This document shows positions 1-8,124 of a stretch of 64,000 nucleotides of DNA, piece by piece. The stretch covers positions 1,746,182 to 1,810,181 of the forward strand of contig NZ_CP034118.1 in the NCBI RefSeq assembly GCF_003856495.1, read 5' to 3'. A program made the translations under genes and the position numbers. Source of the stretch: Staphylospora marina (GTDB lineage Bacteria > Bacillota > Bacilli > Thermoactinomycetales > Thermoactinomycetaceae). Numbering within the stretch: position 1 is the stretch's first letter; each line of letters opens with the position of its first letter. The notes beneath the pieces are model-generated. The model made no database searches. It was not told where the DNA came from and worked only from the letters and a program-made list of their open reading frames with translations.

Positions 1-1362
1 GTAATAGAGCATCGGCACTCCTTGCCAAGTCAGCAGGAACAGGAGGGCCAGCTTCATTTTCCGGTCATCGCCGCCACACAGAGTCAGAAAACGTTCCGTG
101 TCATGCGAGCCGATCAGGTTCCACATCACCCGGTGAACGGGTTCCGGATGCCTCATGCGAATGCGGCAAAGCTGCTCGTCGAACGTTTGCGCATCGATCG
201 ATCCTTCCGCAAAAAACCGGACCACGCAGTCCCGAAACGGATAGTTCATCACGGAGTCAAACCGGTCTCCCCGCAGCCACTCACCGGCATCATGCCAAAT
301 CTCACCCACGATCAGGATGTCGGCACGGACGGCTTTCACCGTTTGGCGGAATTCCCTCCAAAACGCGTGATCCACCTCATTGGCCACATCGAGTCGCCAC
401 CCGTCAATGCCGGTTTCCGTCCAGAACCGGGCCACATTCAGCAGGTACCGTCTCACCTCCGGATGTTCGGTACGCAATTTCGGCATGGTGGTCACACCGT
501 TGGCAAACGTTTCATAGGTCGGTTCCGGTTCCTGTTCCACCGGGAAGCGGTCGATGAAAAACCAGTCTTTGTACCGCGACCGCGGTCCGTTTGCCAGAAC
601 GTCCCGAAAAGCGAAGAAGCGGTCTCCGCAATGATTGAACACCGCGTCCAGAATCACCCGGATTCCCGAGCGATGCGCCCTGTCCACCAGCTCCCGGAAC
701 AACCGGAGATCTCCGAACGAGGGATCGATCCGAAAGTAATCTTCCGTGTCGTATTTGTGATTGGACGGGGAAAGAAAGAGCGGCGTGAAATAAATCGTGT
801 TGACGCCAAGATCCCGCAAATGGGGGAGTTTGTCGATCACCCCCGCCAAATCGCCGCCGTATACACTGTCCGGGCGCGGCCTCGCATCCGGCGACCACGG
901 CTCCGCATGCACCGGATCATCGGCAGACTTGCCTCTTGCAAACCGGTCCGGGAAAATCTGATACACCACGGCATCCCCGGCCCACTCGGGAATCTGAAAC
1001 AAACCGGATTCATGCAGGTAGGCGAACTGAAAAACGCCCGCATCCCGCATCGATCGTCCGATGCCCCGTTCCCCGCAGAGCAGCACTTCCCCGTTTGCTG
1101 TTTCCAGACGAAACTGGTATTGAAGACGCTTGGAGGGGACGTCAAGTGACGCTTCAAACCAGTCAAACAGGTCATCCGTCGCGATCTTTTCCGCTTCCGT
1201 CCAAATCGCGTTCTCCTCAAAAGAGACATAACGGTCGGAACCGCCGACCCGGCAACTCTTCACATCCCCTTTTCCGACCCGGATCCGGACGCGCACCCTG
1301 CTGAGGCTTTCAGGCCAGATCCATGGATCCGAAGCCGCATGATACACCGCTTCCCGTCTCAA
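1..1362 (-). CDS. Neopullulanase / cyclomaltodextrinase-type alpha-amylase (GH13), 3' end cut by window
   Basis: Hydrolyses alpha-1,4 (and some alpha-1,6) bonds of maltodextrins, cyclodextrins or pullulan, probably in the cytoplasm because no signal peptide is visible. The frame is open for 454 codons to base 1, so roughly 130 C-terminal residues are missing relative to family members near 585. An N-terminal beta domain (about residues 1-125) is followed by the GH13 barrel. The nucleophile Asp325 lies in GWRLDVANE, the acid/base Glu354 in ILIVGEIWHD, and the transition-state stabiliser Asp421 in NLIGSHDTERF. The TTG start at 1362 gives the family-like beginning LRREAVYH; a GGGAGG lies upstream. 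A nearer ATG (1373) ends after four codons. The gene follows malG at 18 bases, so imported maltodextrins are probably cut by this enzyme. Confidence 0.93.
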   Translation of the reverse strand, partial: MRREAVYHAASDPWIWPESLSRVRVRIRVGKGDVKSCRVGGSDRYVSFEENAIWTEAEKIATDDLFDWFEASLDVPSKRLQYQFRLETANGEVLLCGERGIGRSMRDAGVFQFAYLHESGLFQIPEWAGDAVVYQIFPDRFARGKSADDPVHAEPWSPDARPRPDSVYGGDLAGVIDKLPHLRDLGVNTIYFTPLFLSPSNHKYDTEDYFRIDPSFGDLRLFRELVDRAHRSGIRVILDAVFNHCGDRFFAFRDVLANGPRSRYKDWFFIDRFPVEQEPEPTYETFANGVTTMPKLRTEHPEVRRYLLNVARFWTETGIDGWRLDVANEVDHAFWREFRQTVKAVRADILIVGEIWHDAGEWLRGDRFDSVMNYPFRDCVVRFFAEGSIDAQTFDEQLCRIRMRHPEPVHRVMWNLIGSHDTERFLTLCGGDDRKMKLALLFLLTWQGVPMLYY

Positions 1363-1380
1363 CGTTCGGTCATCCTCCCC

Positions 1381-2226
1381 TCAACCTTTGGTCGCACCCG
1401 CTGTCAGTCCGGTGATGAAGTATTTCTGCAGGGCCAGAAAGACCACCGTCACCGGCAACGCAACAAGGACGGAACCGGACGCGAACAACGTGTACTGTTT
1501 CTTGAAATCATTGTTGATGAAATTGAAAAGCCCCACCGCCAGCGTTTGGTTTTCGGGATTGGTCAACACGATCTGGGGCAGCAGGAAATCCGTGGCCGGC
1601 CCCATGAAGTTGAACAGAAAGACCACGGCCACGATGGGCTTTGCCAGCGGCATGATCACTTTCCAAAACGTGGTCCAGTGACCGGCGCCGTCGATTCTGG
1701 CCGCCTCGTCCAAGCTGCGGGGAATCGTGTCAAAATACCCCTTCACCAGCCAGGTGTTGAACGGGATCTGCATGCCGGCGTACACCAGCAGAAGACCCCA
1801 GTGGGAGTCCAACAAATTCAGAAGGTTCAAAAGCAGATAGATGGCCACCATCGTCATCGAGGCCGGGAACATCTGCAGGGCAAGAAAGGCGATCAGCCCG
1901 TATTTCCGGCCGTAAAAACGGTACCTCGAGAAGATGTAGGCGGTTCCGGTGGTGAGGATCACGGACAACACGGCATTGAGAAAGGAAATCTTGAGCGTGT
2001 TGGCATACCAGGTTTTGTAATCGCTCTCCGGGCTGGTGAACAGCCAGCGATAATGATCCAACGTGGCGTTTTCCGGGATCAGGGTGGTGGAAAAAATGCT
2101 GTCTCCCGGAGACAGGGACGCCCCGATCACCCACAGGACGGGATAGACGGAAACCACCACCATCAGCAGCAAAAACGCGTAAATCAACAAGAGAGAGATT
2201 CTTTTTTTCCAGGTCGGCTTCCTCAT
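1381..2226 (-). CDS. malG: Maltodextrin ABC transporter permease, MalG/MdxG type
   Basis: Second membrane subunit of a maltose/maltodextrin importer. The 281-residue protein has six predicted membrane segments and a cytoplasmic EAA loop (EAARIDGAGHWTTFW, about residues 188-202) that contacts the ATPase. Its ATG overlaps the malF stop codon (ATGA), so the two permeases are translationally coupled. No ATPase gene is in the window; as in Bacillus, a shared MsmX-like ATPase elsewhere is likely (inference). Confidence 0.93.
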   Translation of the reverse strand: MRKPTWKKRISLLLIYAFLLLMVVVSVYPVLWVIGASLSPGDSIFSTTLIPENATLDHYRWLFTSPESDYKTWYANTLKISFLNAVLSVILTTGTAYIFSRYRFYGRKYGLIAFLALQMFPASMTMVAIYLLLNLLNLLDSHWGLLLVYAGMQIPFNTWLVKGYFDTIPRSLDEAARIDGAGHWTTFWKVIMPLAKPIVAVVFLFNFMGPATDFLLPQIVLTNPENQTLAVGLFNFINNDFKKQYTLFASGSVLVALPVTVVFLALQKYFITGLTAGATKG

Positions 2227-3527
2227 TCGATCATCCCCTCTTCCCGGAACGCCCGCATCCTGCGGAACTGCAGGAAGGACACGGCGGCGACGACCAGCCC
2301 GATCACGATCGAAATCGCTGCCGCATAGTTGAATTTGAAGGTGTTGAACGTCAGCTTGTACACCCAGGAGATCAGGATGTCCGTTCCTCCGGCGGTGCTT
2401 CCGGGCACGGGCGGATTCCCCTTGTTGAACAGGTAGATCACGTTGAAGTTGTTGAAATTGCCCACATACTGGACGATCAGGAGCGGACCGGTGGCGTACA
2501 GGGCCATGGGCAGGGTGATGTTGCGGAACTTTTGCCAGGAAGTGGCACCGTCCACGTCGGCCGCCTCATACAGATCGTGGGGAATGGACTGGAGAACGCC
2601 GGTGTAAAGCGCCAGGCTGAACGGAAAACCGAGCCAGAACTGGATGAGCAAAACGGCCACCTTGCTCCAGAACGGATCGGTCAACCATGGGACCGGACCG
2701 ATCCCGACTTGTTGAAGCAGCTGGTTGATCACGCCGAAGTTGTCGTCAAACATGCCCGAAAACACCACGATCGTCACGAAGGACGGAACGGCCCACGGAA
2801 GGATCAGAATGGTGCGAAACACTTTTTTCAGGCGGATGCCCCGCTGATGGATGAACACAGCCAGAAACAGGCCCAAGGCCACCTGAACCGTGGTCGAAAC
2901 GAACGTCCAGACGATCGTCCACGCAAACACGCTGAAGAACGAATCTTTCCAGAGGTCCGAGCGAATCAGGTTGACGAAGTTGTCCAATCCCACATAATCC
3001 ACCAGCTTGGCGGGAGGCTGGTGGTAAAGGTCATAGTTGGTGAATGCCAGCATCACCATGAACAAAATCGGAAACAGGACCACAAACACCAGCAGAATCA
3101 TCGAGGGAGCAATCACCAGATACGGAAAACCCTGATCCGTCAGCTGCTTCCAGGTCTCTGACAAAGAGGGCGGCCGTTGTCCTCCGTCACGGAGCGCTCC
3201 GATCCGGTAAGCATCCACGATGTTGAGCGCATAAAACAGCAATCCGATCAGGATCAGCAGGATCGAAATCAACCCCATGGCCAACAGCTCGATCGAGTGA
3301 TCCAGCACGGGGATTTCCCCGAGGGTGATGATTCCCCACAGACCCAGATGAAAAAAATCGAAAAAGACGACGAGAAACAGAGCCTGAAACAGGAGAAACA
3401 CAAGTCCTTTGAGCCATTGGCCGTTGTAGCATTGGCCGAGACCCATCCAGAGCGCGGAAAGGATCGCGGCCGTCCGCTTCCCGTTTCTTCCCGTCATGCG
3501 TTCATCGGCGCCGCTTGCCATCATCAC
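2223..3527 (-). CDS. malF: Maltodextrin ABC transporter permease, MalF/MdxF type
   Basis: First membrane subunit of the maltodextrin importer, 434 residues. The first 130 residues carry three extra hydrophobic segments, as in the long MdxF-type permeases of Bacilli, and the binding-protein-dependent transport domain follows. The EAA motif EAADVDGATSWQKF lies near residue 330. The start is uncertain among GTG (3527) and two following ATG codons; an AGAAGGG sits just upstream. It lies 62 bases after malE and overlaps malG by four bases. Confidence 0.93.
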   Translation of the reverse strand: MMMASGADERMTGRNGKRTAAILSALWMGLGQCYNGQWLKGLVFLLFQALFLVVFFDFFHLGLWGIITLGEIPVLDHSIELLAMGLISILLILIGLLFYALNIVDAYRIGALRDGGQRPPSLSETWKQLTDQGFPYLVIAPSMILLVFVVLFPILFMVMLAFTNYDLYHQPPAKLVDYVGLDNFVNLIRSDLWKDSFFSVFAWTIVWTFVSTTVQVALGLFLAVFIHQRGIRLKKVFRTILILPWAVPSFVTIVVFSGMFDDNFGVINQLLQQVGIGPVPWLTDPFWSKVAVLLIQFWLGFPFSLALYTGVLQSIPHDLYEAADVDGATSWQKFRNITLPMALYATGPLLIVQYVGNFNNFNVIYLFNKGNPPVPGSTAGGTDILISWVYKLTFNTFKFNYAAAISIVIGLVVAAVSFLQFRRMRAFREEGMIE

Positions 3528-3589
3528 TCATCCCTTCTCCATGCCTCATGGATCAAAGGCGCGATGGAAACCCACCGCGCCCGAACGGT

Positions 3590-4843
3590 TCATTGTTGTT
3601 GCGTCTTGATCTTCTCCTTGATGATCTTGACCGCATCATTCAGAGCTTGCTCCGGATTTTGCTTTCCGGTCGCGATGAAGTTGAAGGCATTGTTGATCGG
3701 CTCCCACACCTGGTTCATCTCGGCAATGTTGGGCATCGGAACGCCCATGGCGGCCTGTTTGGCAAATCCGCTCACCACCGGATCGTCCGCGATGACCGGA
3801 TCGTTGATCAATTCCTTGTGCGGCGGAATTTCTCCCGTTTCCAGGAACCGCGATTTGAGCGCTTCCTTGCCGGTCAAAAATTGCATCAATTCCAGGGCCT
3901 CTTTGGGGGCTTTGCTGTACGCGGACAGATACCAGCCTTTCACCCCGATGAACGTGCGGGCATCCTTGCCGTTCACTTTGGGAATGGGGGCCACTCCCAC
4001 GTCAATGCCGGCCTGCTTGTAATCCAGCACGGCCCATGGACCGTTGATGACCGCCGCCACCTTCCCTTCCTTGAACAGACCGTTGATCGTGTCCCCTTTC
4101 AGTCCGTTCGGCAAAAGCCCTTCCTTGAACCAGCTCTCCACTTCCTTGCCGGCTTCCACGGCGCCCGCATTGTTCAGACCGATGTCGGACGGATCGTACT
4201 TGCCGTTTTCATGTTTGAATACGTATCCGCCCTTGGCATCCACGAGAAAATGATTGAAATACAGATTGTTGATCTCAAACATGACGCCGTACTTTTTCTC
4301 GGCCGGCTTGGTGTAAGACTTGGCGAAAGACTTCAGCTCTTCAAAAGTGGCCGGAGGATTGGGCATCAGTTTCTTGTTGTAAATGAGAGCGATGCTCTCC
4401 GTCACTTTGGGCAGACCGTACAATTTGCCGTCGACGGTGAGCGCGGACAAGGCCGATTCATCAAACTGTCCGGTGACGGACGCATCGGGCTGGATCGGCT
4501 GGACGAGTCCCTTGATCACCGCCGCTCCCAACTGGTCGTGCGGCCAGGTGACCAGATCCGGACCTTTTCCCGCCGGACCGTCGAGCGTCAGTTTCTCCTG
4601 TTGTTTCAATATCGCGACGGGAACCACTTCCACTTTGATGCCGGTTTTTTTCTCGAATTCAGCCGCAAGCTTCTTGGTGTGTCCCAGTTGCTTTCCATCG
4701 TCCGCATTTTCCCAAACGACCAATTTTTCCGACTTTTCCCCGCCCGTCGTCGCCTGTTGCCGCTCCGGCGCGCATCCGGCGAGCACGCTCAGCGCCAGAG
4801 CCAGCGACATGGTTGCGGAAAGCCATTTTTTCCCCAACATCAT
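3590..4843 (-). CDS. malE: Maltodextrin-binding lipoprotein, MalE/MdxE type
   Basis: Extracellular solute-binding lipoprotein that captures maltodextrins for MalFG. A lysine-rich N-terminus and hydrophobic stretch end in the lipobox LAGC, so the mature protein should be lipid-anchored. The rest fits the SBP_bac_1 fold (417 residues). The ATG at 4843 is preferred because AAGGGGGG lies seven bases upstream; an upstream in-frame start at 4867 has no such site. It is the first gene of the malEFG-hydrolase operon, read from a promoter surrounded by LacI-type operators. Confidence 0.93.
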   Translation of the reverse strand: MMLGKKWLSATMSLALALSVLAGCAPERQQATTGGEKSEKLVVWENADDGKQLGHTKKLAAEFEKKTGIKVEVVPVAILKQQEKLTLDGPAGKGPDLVTWPHDQLGAAVIKGLVQPIQPDASVTGQFDESALSALTVDGKLYGLPKVTESIALIYNKKLMPNPPATFEELKSFAKSYTKPAEKKYGVMFEINNLYFNHFLVDAKGGYVFKHENGKYDPSDIGLNNAGAVEAGKEVESWFKEGLLPNGLKGDTINGLFKEGKVAAVINGPWAVLDYKQAGIDVGVAPIPKVNGKDARTFIGVKGWYLSAYSKAPKEALELMQFLTGKEALKSRFLETGEIPPHKELINDPVIADDPVVSGFAKQAAMGVPMPNIAEMNQVWEPINNAFNFIATGKQNPEQALNDAVKIIKEKIKTQQQ

Positions 4844-4860
4844 TGCAAGACCCCCCTTGT

Positions 4861-4878
4861 TGCGCAAACGGTTGCACA
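4861..4878 (-). promoter_or_regulatory. LacI-type operator box in the malE leader
   Basis: An inverted repeat GCAAAC/GGTTGC with a central CG lies directly upstream of the malE ribosome binding site. It resembles MalR/CcpA-class operators. Which regulator binds cannot be told from sequence. Confidence 0.5.
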
Positions 4879-4898
4879 GATTCGCAAAAATAAATCCA

Positions 4899-4916
4899 TT
4901 GAGGAAGCGTTTTCAA
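4899..4916 (-). promoter_or_regulatory. cre-like operator at the malE transcription start
   Basis: On the minus strand TTGAAAACGCTTCCTCAA matches the catabolite-responsive element core TGAAAACGCT closely, with one deviation at the 3' end. It sits immediately downstream of the -10 box, where CcpA or MalR would block transcription. Confidence 0.6.
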
Positions 4917-4920
4917 TCCT

Positions 4921-4950
4921 ATTGTATAATCTGTCATCCCCCAATGACAA
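4921..4950 (-). promoter_or_regulatory. Candidate sigma-A promoter of malE
   Basis: A -35 TTGTCA (4945-4950) and a -10 TACAAT (4921-4926) are separated by 18 bases and point toward malE. The expected transcription start falls inside or beside the operator box at 4899-4916, which suits repression by a LacI-family protein. Confidence 0.55.
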
Positions 4951-4983
4951 GACTTTTTTCTCAGTTCTGTAAATAATCTTTTT

Positions 4984-5003
4984 GTTGAAACCGTTTGAAC
5001 AAC
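4984..5003. promoter_or_regulatory. Third LacI-type operator upstream of malE
   Basis: GTTGAAACCGTTTGAACAAC is an imperfect palindrome around a central CG, about 84 bases from the operator at the start site. The distance would allow looping between boxes (inference). Confidence 0.5.
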
Positions 5004-5165
5004 TACAAAGAACTTTCTTTCGAAAAAGGAAGAGATCGCGCTTGCGTGGAAATAAACAGAAAAAACGGAAATCCGTTGAACCACCGTCACGGCAACCTCT
5101 CTCACGGCTTTTTTCGGTTCCCCGATCAAAGCACCTCATCCACACCTCTGAAAGGAGTCCCACCC

Positions 5166-5294
5166 ATGCCTTCGGAAATCGCGATGATGTTGAAGGAGTT
5201 GTCCGTCTGTGTGGCGTCCGTGTTCACCGCTTGGCTGGTGATCGAATTTCTGGAGTACAAAGGCTGGATCCGCTTCCATCGGGAAGATGACTGA
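5166..5294 (+). CDS. Small membrane peptide of unknown function (42 aa)
   Basis: A 42-residue frame begins 8 bases after AAAGGAG, a strong ribosome binding site. Residues about 10-27 are hydrophobic (ELSVCVASVFTAWLVIEF), followed by a charged tail ending HREDD, so one membrane helix is likely. It is divergent from malE and convergent with the actin-like cassette. I do not recognise a family. The main support is the ribosome binding site; a chance frame remains possible. Confidence 0.5.
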   Translation: MPSEIAMMLKELSVCVASVFTAWLVIEFLEYKGWIRFHREDD

Positions 5295-5319
5295 AAAAAA
5301 ACAAGAGTCCCGTGGACTC
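5294..5319 (-). terminator. Terminator of the actin-like/RHH cassette
   Basis: Read on the minus strand, GAGTCC-ACG-GGACTC is followed shortly by eight T residues. It lies 50 bases past the end of the small RHH gene and closes that two-gene operon. Confidence 0.75.
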
Positions 5320-5368
5320 CCCGTTGTCTCCGGATCGCTCCCTTTATTCATGTTGCTTCTCTTCTTTC

Positions 5369-5599
5369 TCACCCGAACGGCAGGCCGCTGGAGCGAATCT
5401 CCTGCACATTCTTTCCGGATTCCCGGCGCCGTCCCGGCACCTCCACATCGATCCATCCGTTCTGCCAGGCAAACAACAGATGTTTGACCAGATCGCCCAC
5501 ATTTCGGGTTTTCCTTTCCAGAAACCGGTACAGTTCCCGTTCAAGCGGATCGGTCAAATCAAACGTCACCCATACGCTTTTGCCCGTCTTCCCGTTCAT
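5369..5599 (-). CDS. Small ribbon-helix-helix-like partner of the actin-like ATPase
   Basis: A 76-residue protein whose start overlaps the stop of the upstream actin-like gene by four bases. Residues 7-50 read as a strand (SVWVTFDLTD) and two helices (ERELYRFLERK and NVGDLVKHLLFAWQNG), the pattern of a MetJ/Arc-type DNA-binding dimer such as ParR. The tail is basic. By analogy with plasmid ParMRC it may be the DNA-binding adaptor; no centromere-like iterons are evident nearby, so this is inference. It could instead be a simple autorepressor. Confidence 0.65.
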   Translation of the reverse strand: MNGKTGKSVWVTFDLTDPLERELYRFLERKTRNVGDLVKHLLFAWQNGWIDVEVPGRRRESGKNVQEIRSSGLPFG

Positions 5600-6384
5600 G
5601 AAATCAGCGCCTTCCCGACTTCGTAAAATCCCAGCACATTGGCCATCTGAGGGCTTCTGGCCGCAAAGGCATGCCGGAAATGCCCCTGCATGTGCCGCTC
5701 CAGGCGTTTGGCCATCCCGCCGATCAGCACGACCACATCATCCGAATGCCACTTCTTGGAGAGCGCGGCGGCGATCGCATCGGCCATTTCCCGTTCATTG
5801 CTCTCACGCAACGTTTCCCATCCGATGGGCAGGGTTCCGGAATCCCGGTCAATGAACACTTTGTCTTTGAACGTGGCGTAATTGGTCGTTTTCGCCCCCA
5901 CGTCGACAATTCTCACCAACCCCGACCTTGGATCGGCGAAAAACGCCCCTCCTCCCTCGATCGTGGTATACACGCGCCGGATCCGGAAACGGGCGGTCCG
6001 TCCGTTGACCGTCACCTCATGATCCCCTTCCAGAAGGCGCCTCACCGCCATTCGCTCCGCTTCCGTGTAATGAATGATGGGCAAGCCGGTCACGAGGTCC
6101 ACGTTCCCGTTCGCCCCGGCCTGGTGGACCGCCGTGACCGTGAGGAGCAACGTTTCTTCCACCGCCTTGGTATCTTGCATGGCCTGACGGGTGAATTCTC
6201 CCTCCCGTTCCGCCAACTGTCCGACAAACCAGCGTTGACCCCGATACACCACTTCCATGTCACCTTCGAGATCCTGCCGGTAATGCCGGTTCCGCCACGC
6301 ACTCACCTTGCTGGGGAACATGAAGGAATTGCGTTCGGTTTTCACTTTGACAAAACTGCGTCCGCAATCGACGGCTACGAGCAT
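5596..6384 (-). CDS. ParM/actin-like ATPase (chromosomal)
   Basis: A 262-residue actin-superfamily protein. Phosphate-1 is LVAVDCGRSFVKVK at the N-terminus, phosphate-2 is VRIVDVGAKTTNYA near residue 160, and the adenosine motif VVLIGGMAKRL is near residue 220. This matches the short ParM/StbA-like class, not MreB. The start at 6384 is chosen for GGAGGGG eight bases upstream; an ATG at 6405 is also in frame but precedes that site. It is the first gene of a two-gene operon with an RHH-like protein, the gene order of plasmid parMR, yet the surroundings are ordinary chromosome. Filament formation is expected from the family but cannot be shown here. Confidence 0.8.
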   Translation of the reverse strand: MLVAVDCGRSFVKVKTERNSFMFPSKVSAWRNRHYRQDLEGDMEVVYRGQRWFVGQLAEREGEFTRQAMQDTKAVEETLLLTVTAVHQAGANGNVDLVTGLPIIHYTEAERMAVRRLLEGDHEVTVNGRTARFRIRRVYTTIEGGGAFFADPRSGLVRIVDVGAKTTNYATFKDKVFIDRDSGTLPIGWETLRESNEREMADAIAAALSKKWHSDDVVVLIGGMAKRLERHMQGHFRHAFAARSPQMANVLGFYEVGKALIS

Positions 6385-6440
6385 CTGACACCCCTCCGCT
6401 TTCATGTTTACGGGGTGGTCCGCGGCGATATGCCACGGTC

Positions 6441-6472
6441 AAAAAAAATACCGGTTCCCCCATGGGAACCGG
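6441..6472 (-). terminator. Terminator downstream of msrA
   Basis: On the minus strand CCGGTTCCC-ATGG-GGGAACCGG is followed by a run of eight T residues, about 110 bases past the msrA stop. Confidence 0.85.
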
Positions 6473-6583
6473 ATTTGTCCAAGGTTGCCGGACACTCTTT
6501 CGCCTGACGCCGGGTCGTCTGACAGATGCCCCGGGGACGCGGAGATCCCCCGTTTTCGAAAGAATGTCCGCCAAGTTTGTCTC

Positions 6584-7054
6584 TCACAGGCTGCACGATC
6601 CGAGACCACGCTTTTGCAAATAACGCTGGTGATATTCTTCCGCTCTCCAGAACGTTGACGCAGGAGTGATCTCCGTGGCGATCGGATCCTTGAAACGCCC
6701 CGACCGCTCCAATTCCGCCTTAGAACGTTCGGCTGCCTCTTTTTGTTCCTCCGTGTGCCAGAAAATGACGGAACGATACTGCGTGCCCACGTCGGGCCCC
6801 TGCCGGTTGAGCTGGGTCGGGTCATGACTGTCCCAGAACACCTGGAGAAGCTGTTCGTAGGTCACTTGTTCCGGATCGTATTCCAGATGGACCACTTCCG
6901 CATGTCCGGTGGTGTCCGTGCACACTTCCTCATACGTGGGTTGATCTTTCGTCCCGCCCATATAACCGACCGCGGTGTCCAGCACGCCCGGAATTTTCCG
7001 GAACGTTTCTTCCACACCCCAAAAGCATCCCGCACCGAAAGTTGCCTTTGCCAC
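6584..7054 (-). CDS. msrA: Peptide methionine sulfoxide reductase A
   Basis: Reduces the S-epimer of methionine sulfoxide in proteins with thioredoxin as reductant. The 156-residue protein has the catalytic GCFWG motif with Cys10 and the usual YGMGG-like and TEITP segments. One further Cys near the C-terminus (GSCSL) may be the resolving residue. The GTG start has GGAGGG six bases upstream. A fused MsrB domain is absent. Confidence 0.95.
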   Translation of the reverse strand: MAKATFGAGCFWGVEETFRKIPGVLDTAVGYMGGTKDQPTYEEVCTDTTGHAEVVHLEYDPEQVTYEQLLQVFWDSHDPTQLNRQGPDVGTQYRSVIFWHTEEQKEAAERSKAELERSGRFKDPIATEITPASTFWRAEEYHQRYLQKRGLGSCSL

Positions 7055-7084
7055 AAAGATCCCTCCACCGATATCGTCATGTTT

Positions 7085-7648
7085 TCAAGGGTTTCTGCCG
7101 TCATCAATCAGGGTAAGTTCTCCCGTGCAGGGATCGATCACCAATCCGTGTACCATCACATCCGGAGGCCAGAGCGGGTGATTGCGGAGCAGGGAGACAC
7201 TTTCCTTCACCCCGTCCTCCGCCGTGTTGCATCCGGTGAGCCATCGATCCACATCCACTCCCCGGTTCCGAAGCTTTTGCACATTCTCCGGGGGCACTCC
7301 GCGGGACCTCAGTCCGCTCAACACCGGCTCCGCGGAAAGACCGACCATTCCGCAGCCATGATGCCCGATCACCCACACTTCATCCGCCTTGAGCAACGTG
7401 ACCGCGACCAGCAAACTGCGCATCACGCTGCCGTAAGGATGCGAGATGAGCGCTCCGGCCGTCTTGATGATTTTGACATCCCCGTTTTTCAGATTGAGTG
7501 CCTTGGGAAGAAGCTCCGTCATCCGGGTGTCCATGCACGAAACGATCACCAGTTGCTTGCGGGGATACTTGCCGGCCAGATAAGGCTCGTATTCCCGATT
7601 TTCCACGAACTTCCTGTTGAATGCCAACACTTCGTCCAGCCTGCTCAA
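7085..7648 (-). CDS. Beta-class carbonic anhydrase
   Basis: Interconverts CO2 and bicarbonate in the cytoplasm. The 187-residue length suits the short YtiB-like beta class. Zinc ligands are visible as Cys38 with the Asp40-Arg42 dyad (SCMDTR) and His96-Cys99 (GHHGC). The TTG start follows AAAGGAGG. It is separated from msrA by 30 bases, so the two may be co-transcribed. Confidence 0.93.
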   Translation of the reverse strand: MSRLDEVLAFNRKFVENREYEPYLAGKYPRKQLVIVSCMDTRMTELLPKALNLKNGDVKIIKTAGALISHPYGSVMRSLLVAVTLLKADEVWVIGHHGCGMVGLSAEPVLSGLRSRGVPPENVQKLRNRGVDVDRWLTGCNTAEDGVKESVSLLRNHPLWPPDVMVHGLVIDPCTGELTLIDDGRNP

Positions 7649-7688
7649 AGCCCGACCTCCTTTTTCAGGGGTCTGTCAATGTTTTCAA

Positions 7689-7717
7689 TTGTTGGAGACT
7701 TCCCGATCCGTTATACT
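7689..7717 (+). promoter_or_regulatory. Sigma-A promoter of the small membrane protein gene
   Basis: TTGTTG and TATACT are separated by 17 bases, about 40 bases before the gene at 7759. Confidence 0.7.
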
Positions 7718-7758
7718 GAAGAGGACAAATATACAGTCAAAAGGGGTTTTCCATCCGG

Positions 7759-8013
7759 ATGCATACCCGCTTGAAAAAACTATTGCTGAACATTTTCGGC
7801 TGGATATTCCTCGTGCTCGGCATCATCGGATTTTTCACGCCGTTTCTGCAAGGGATCCTCTTCACCCTGATCGGGCTGTCCATGCTTTCCCGGACAAGCC
7901 CCTGGGCGAAAAGACTGATGGTCAAATTGCGGGAGAAGTATCCCAAGGTGGCGGCGAAATCGGACGAATGGATGGCCAAGTTGCGTTGGCGATCCGGGTC
8001 CACCCCGGAATGA
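7759..8013 (+). CDS. Small two-helix membrane protein (PGPGW/DUF454-like)
   Basis: An 84-residue protein with two membrane helices (about residues 8-26 and 30-46) joined by FTPFLQG, then a basic, lysine-rich cytoplasmic tail. The layout, with a PF-x-PFLQG-type turn, resembles small PGPGW/DUF454 membrane proteins, whose function is unknown. AAAAGGGG lies about 13 bases upstream of the ATG. The gene has its own promoter and terminator and is divergent from the carbonic anhydrase gene. Confidence 0.75.
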   Translation: MHTRLKKLLLNIFGWIFLVLGIIGFFTPFLQGILFTLIGLSMLSRTSPWAKRLMVKLREKYPKVAAKSDEWMAKLRWRSGSTPE

Positions 8014-8098
8014 CCGTCGCTCCTCGGCTTTTCATCCCTTTCCGTTCATCCGAGCCGCCGGACGGCTGTCAGTCGCATAACCGTATGTTCGCAACCCT

Positions 8099-8120
8099 CC
8101 CCCGGATTTCCGGGGGTTTT
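8099..8120 (+). terminator. Terminator of the small membrane protein gene
   Basis: CCCCCGG-ATTT-CCGGGGG followed by four T residues. It lies between convergent genes. Confidence 0.75.
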
Positions 8121-8124
8121 GCAT

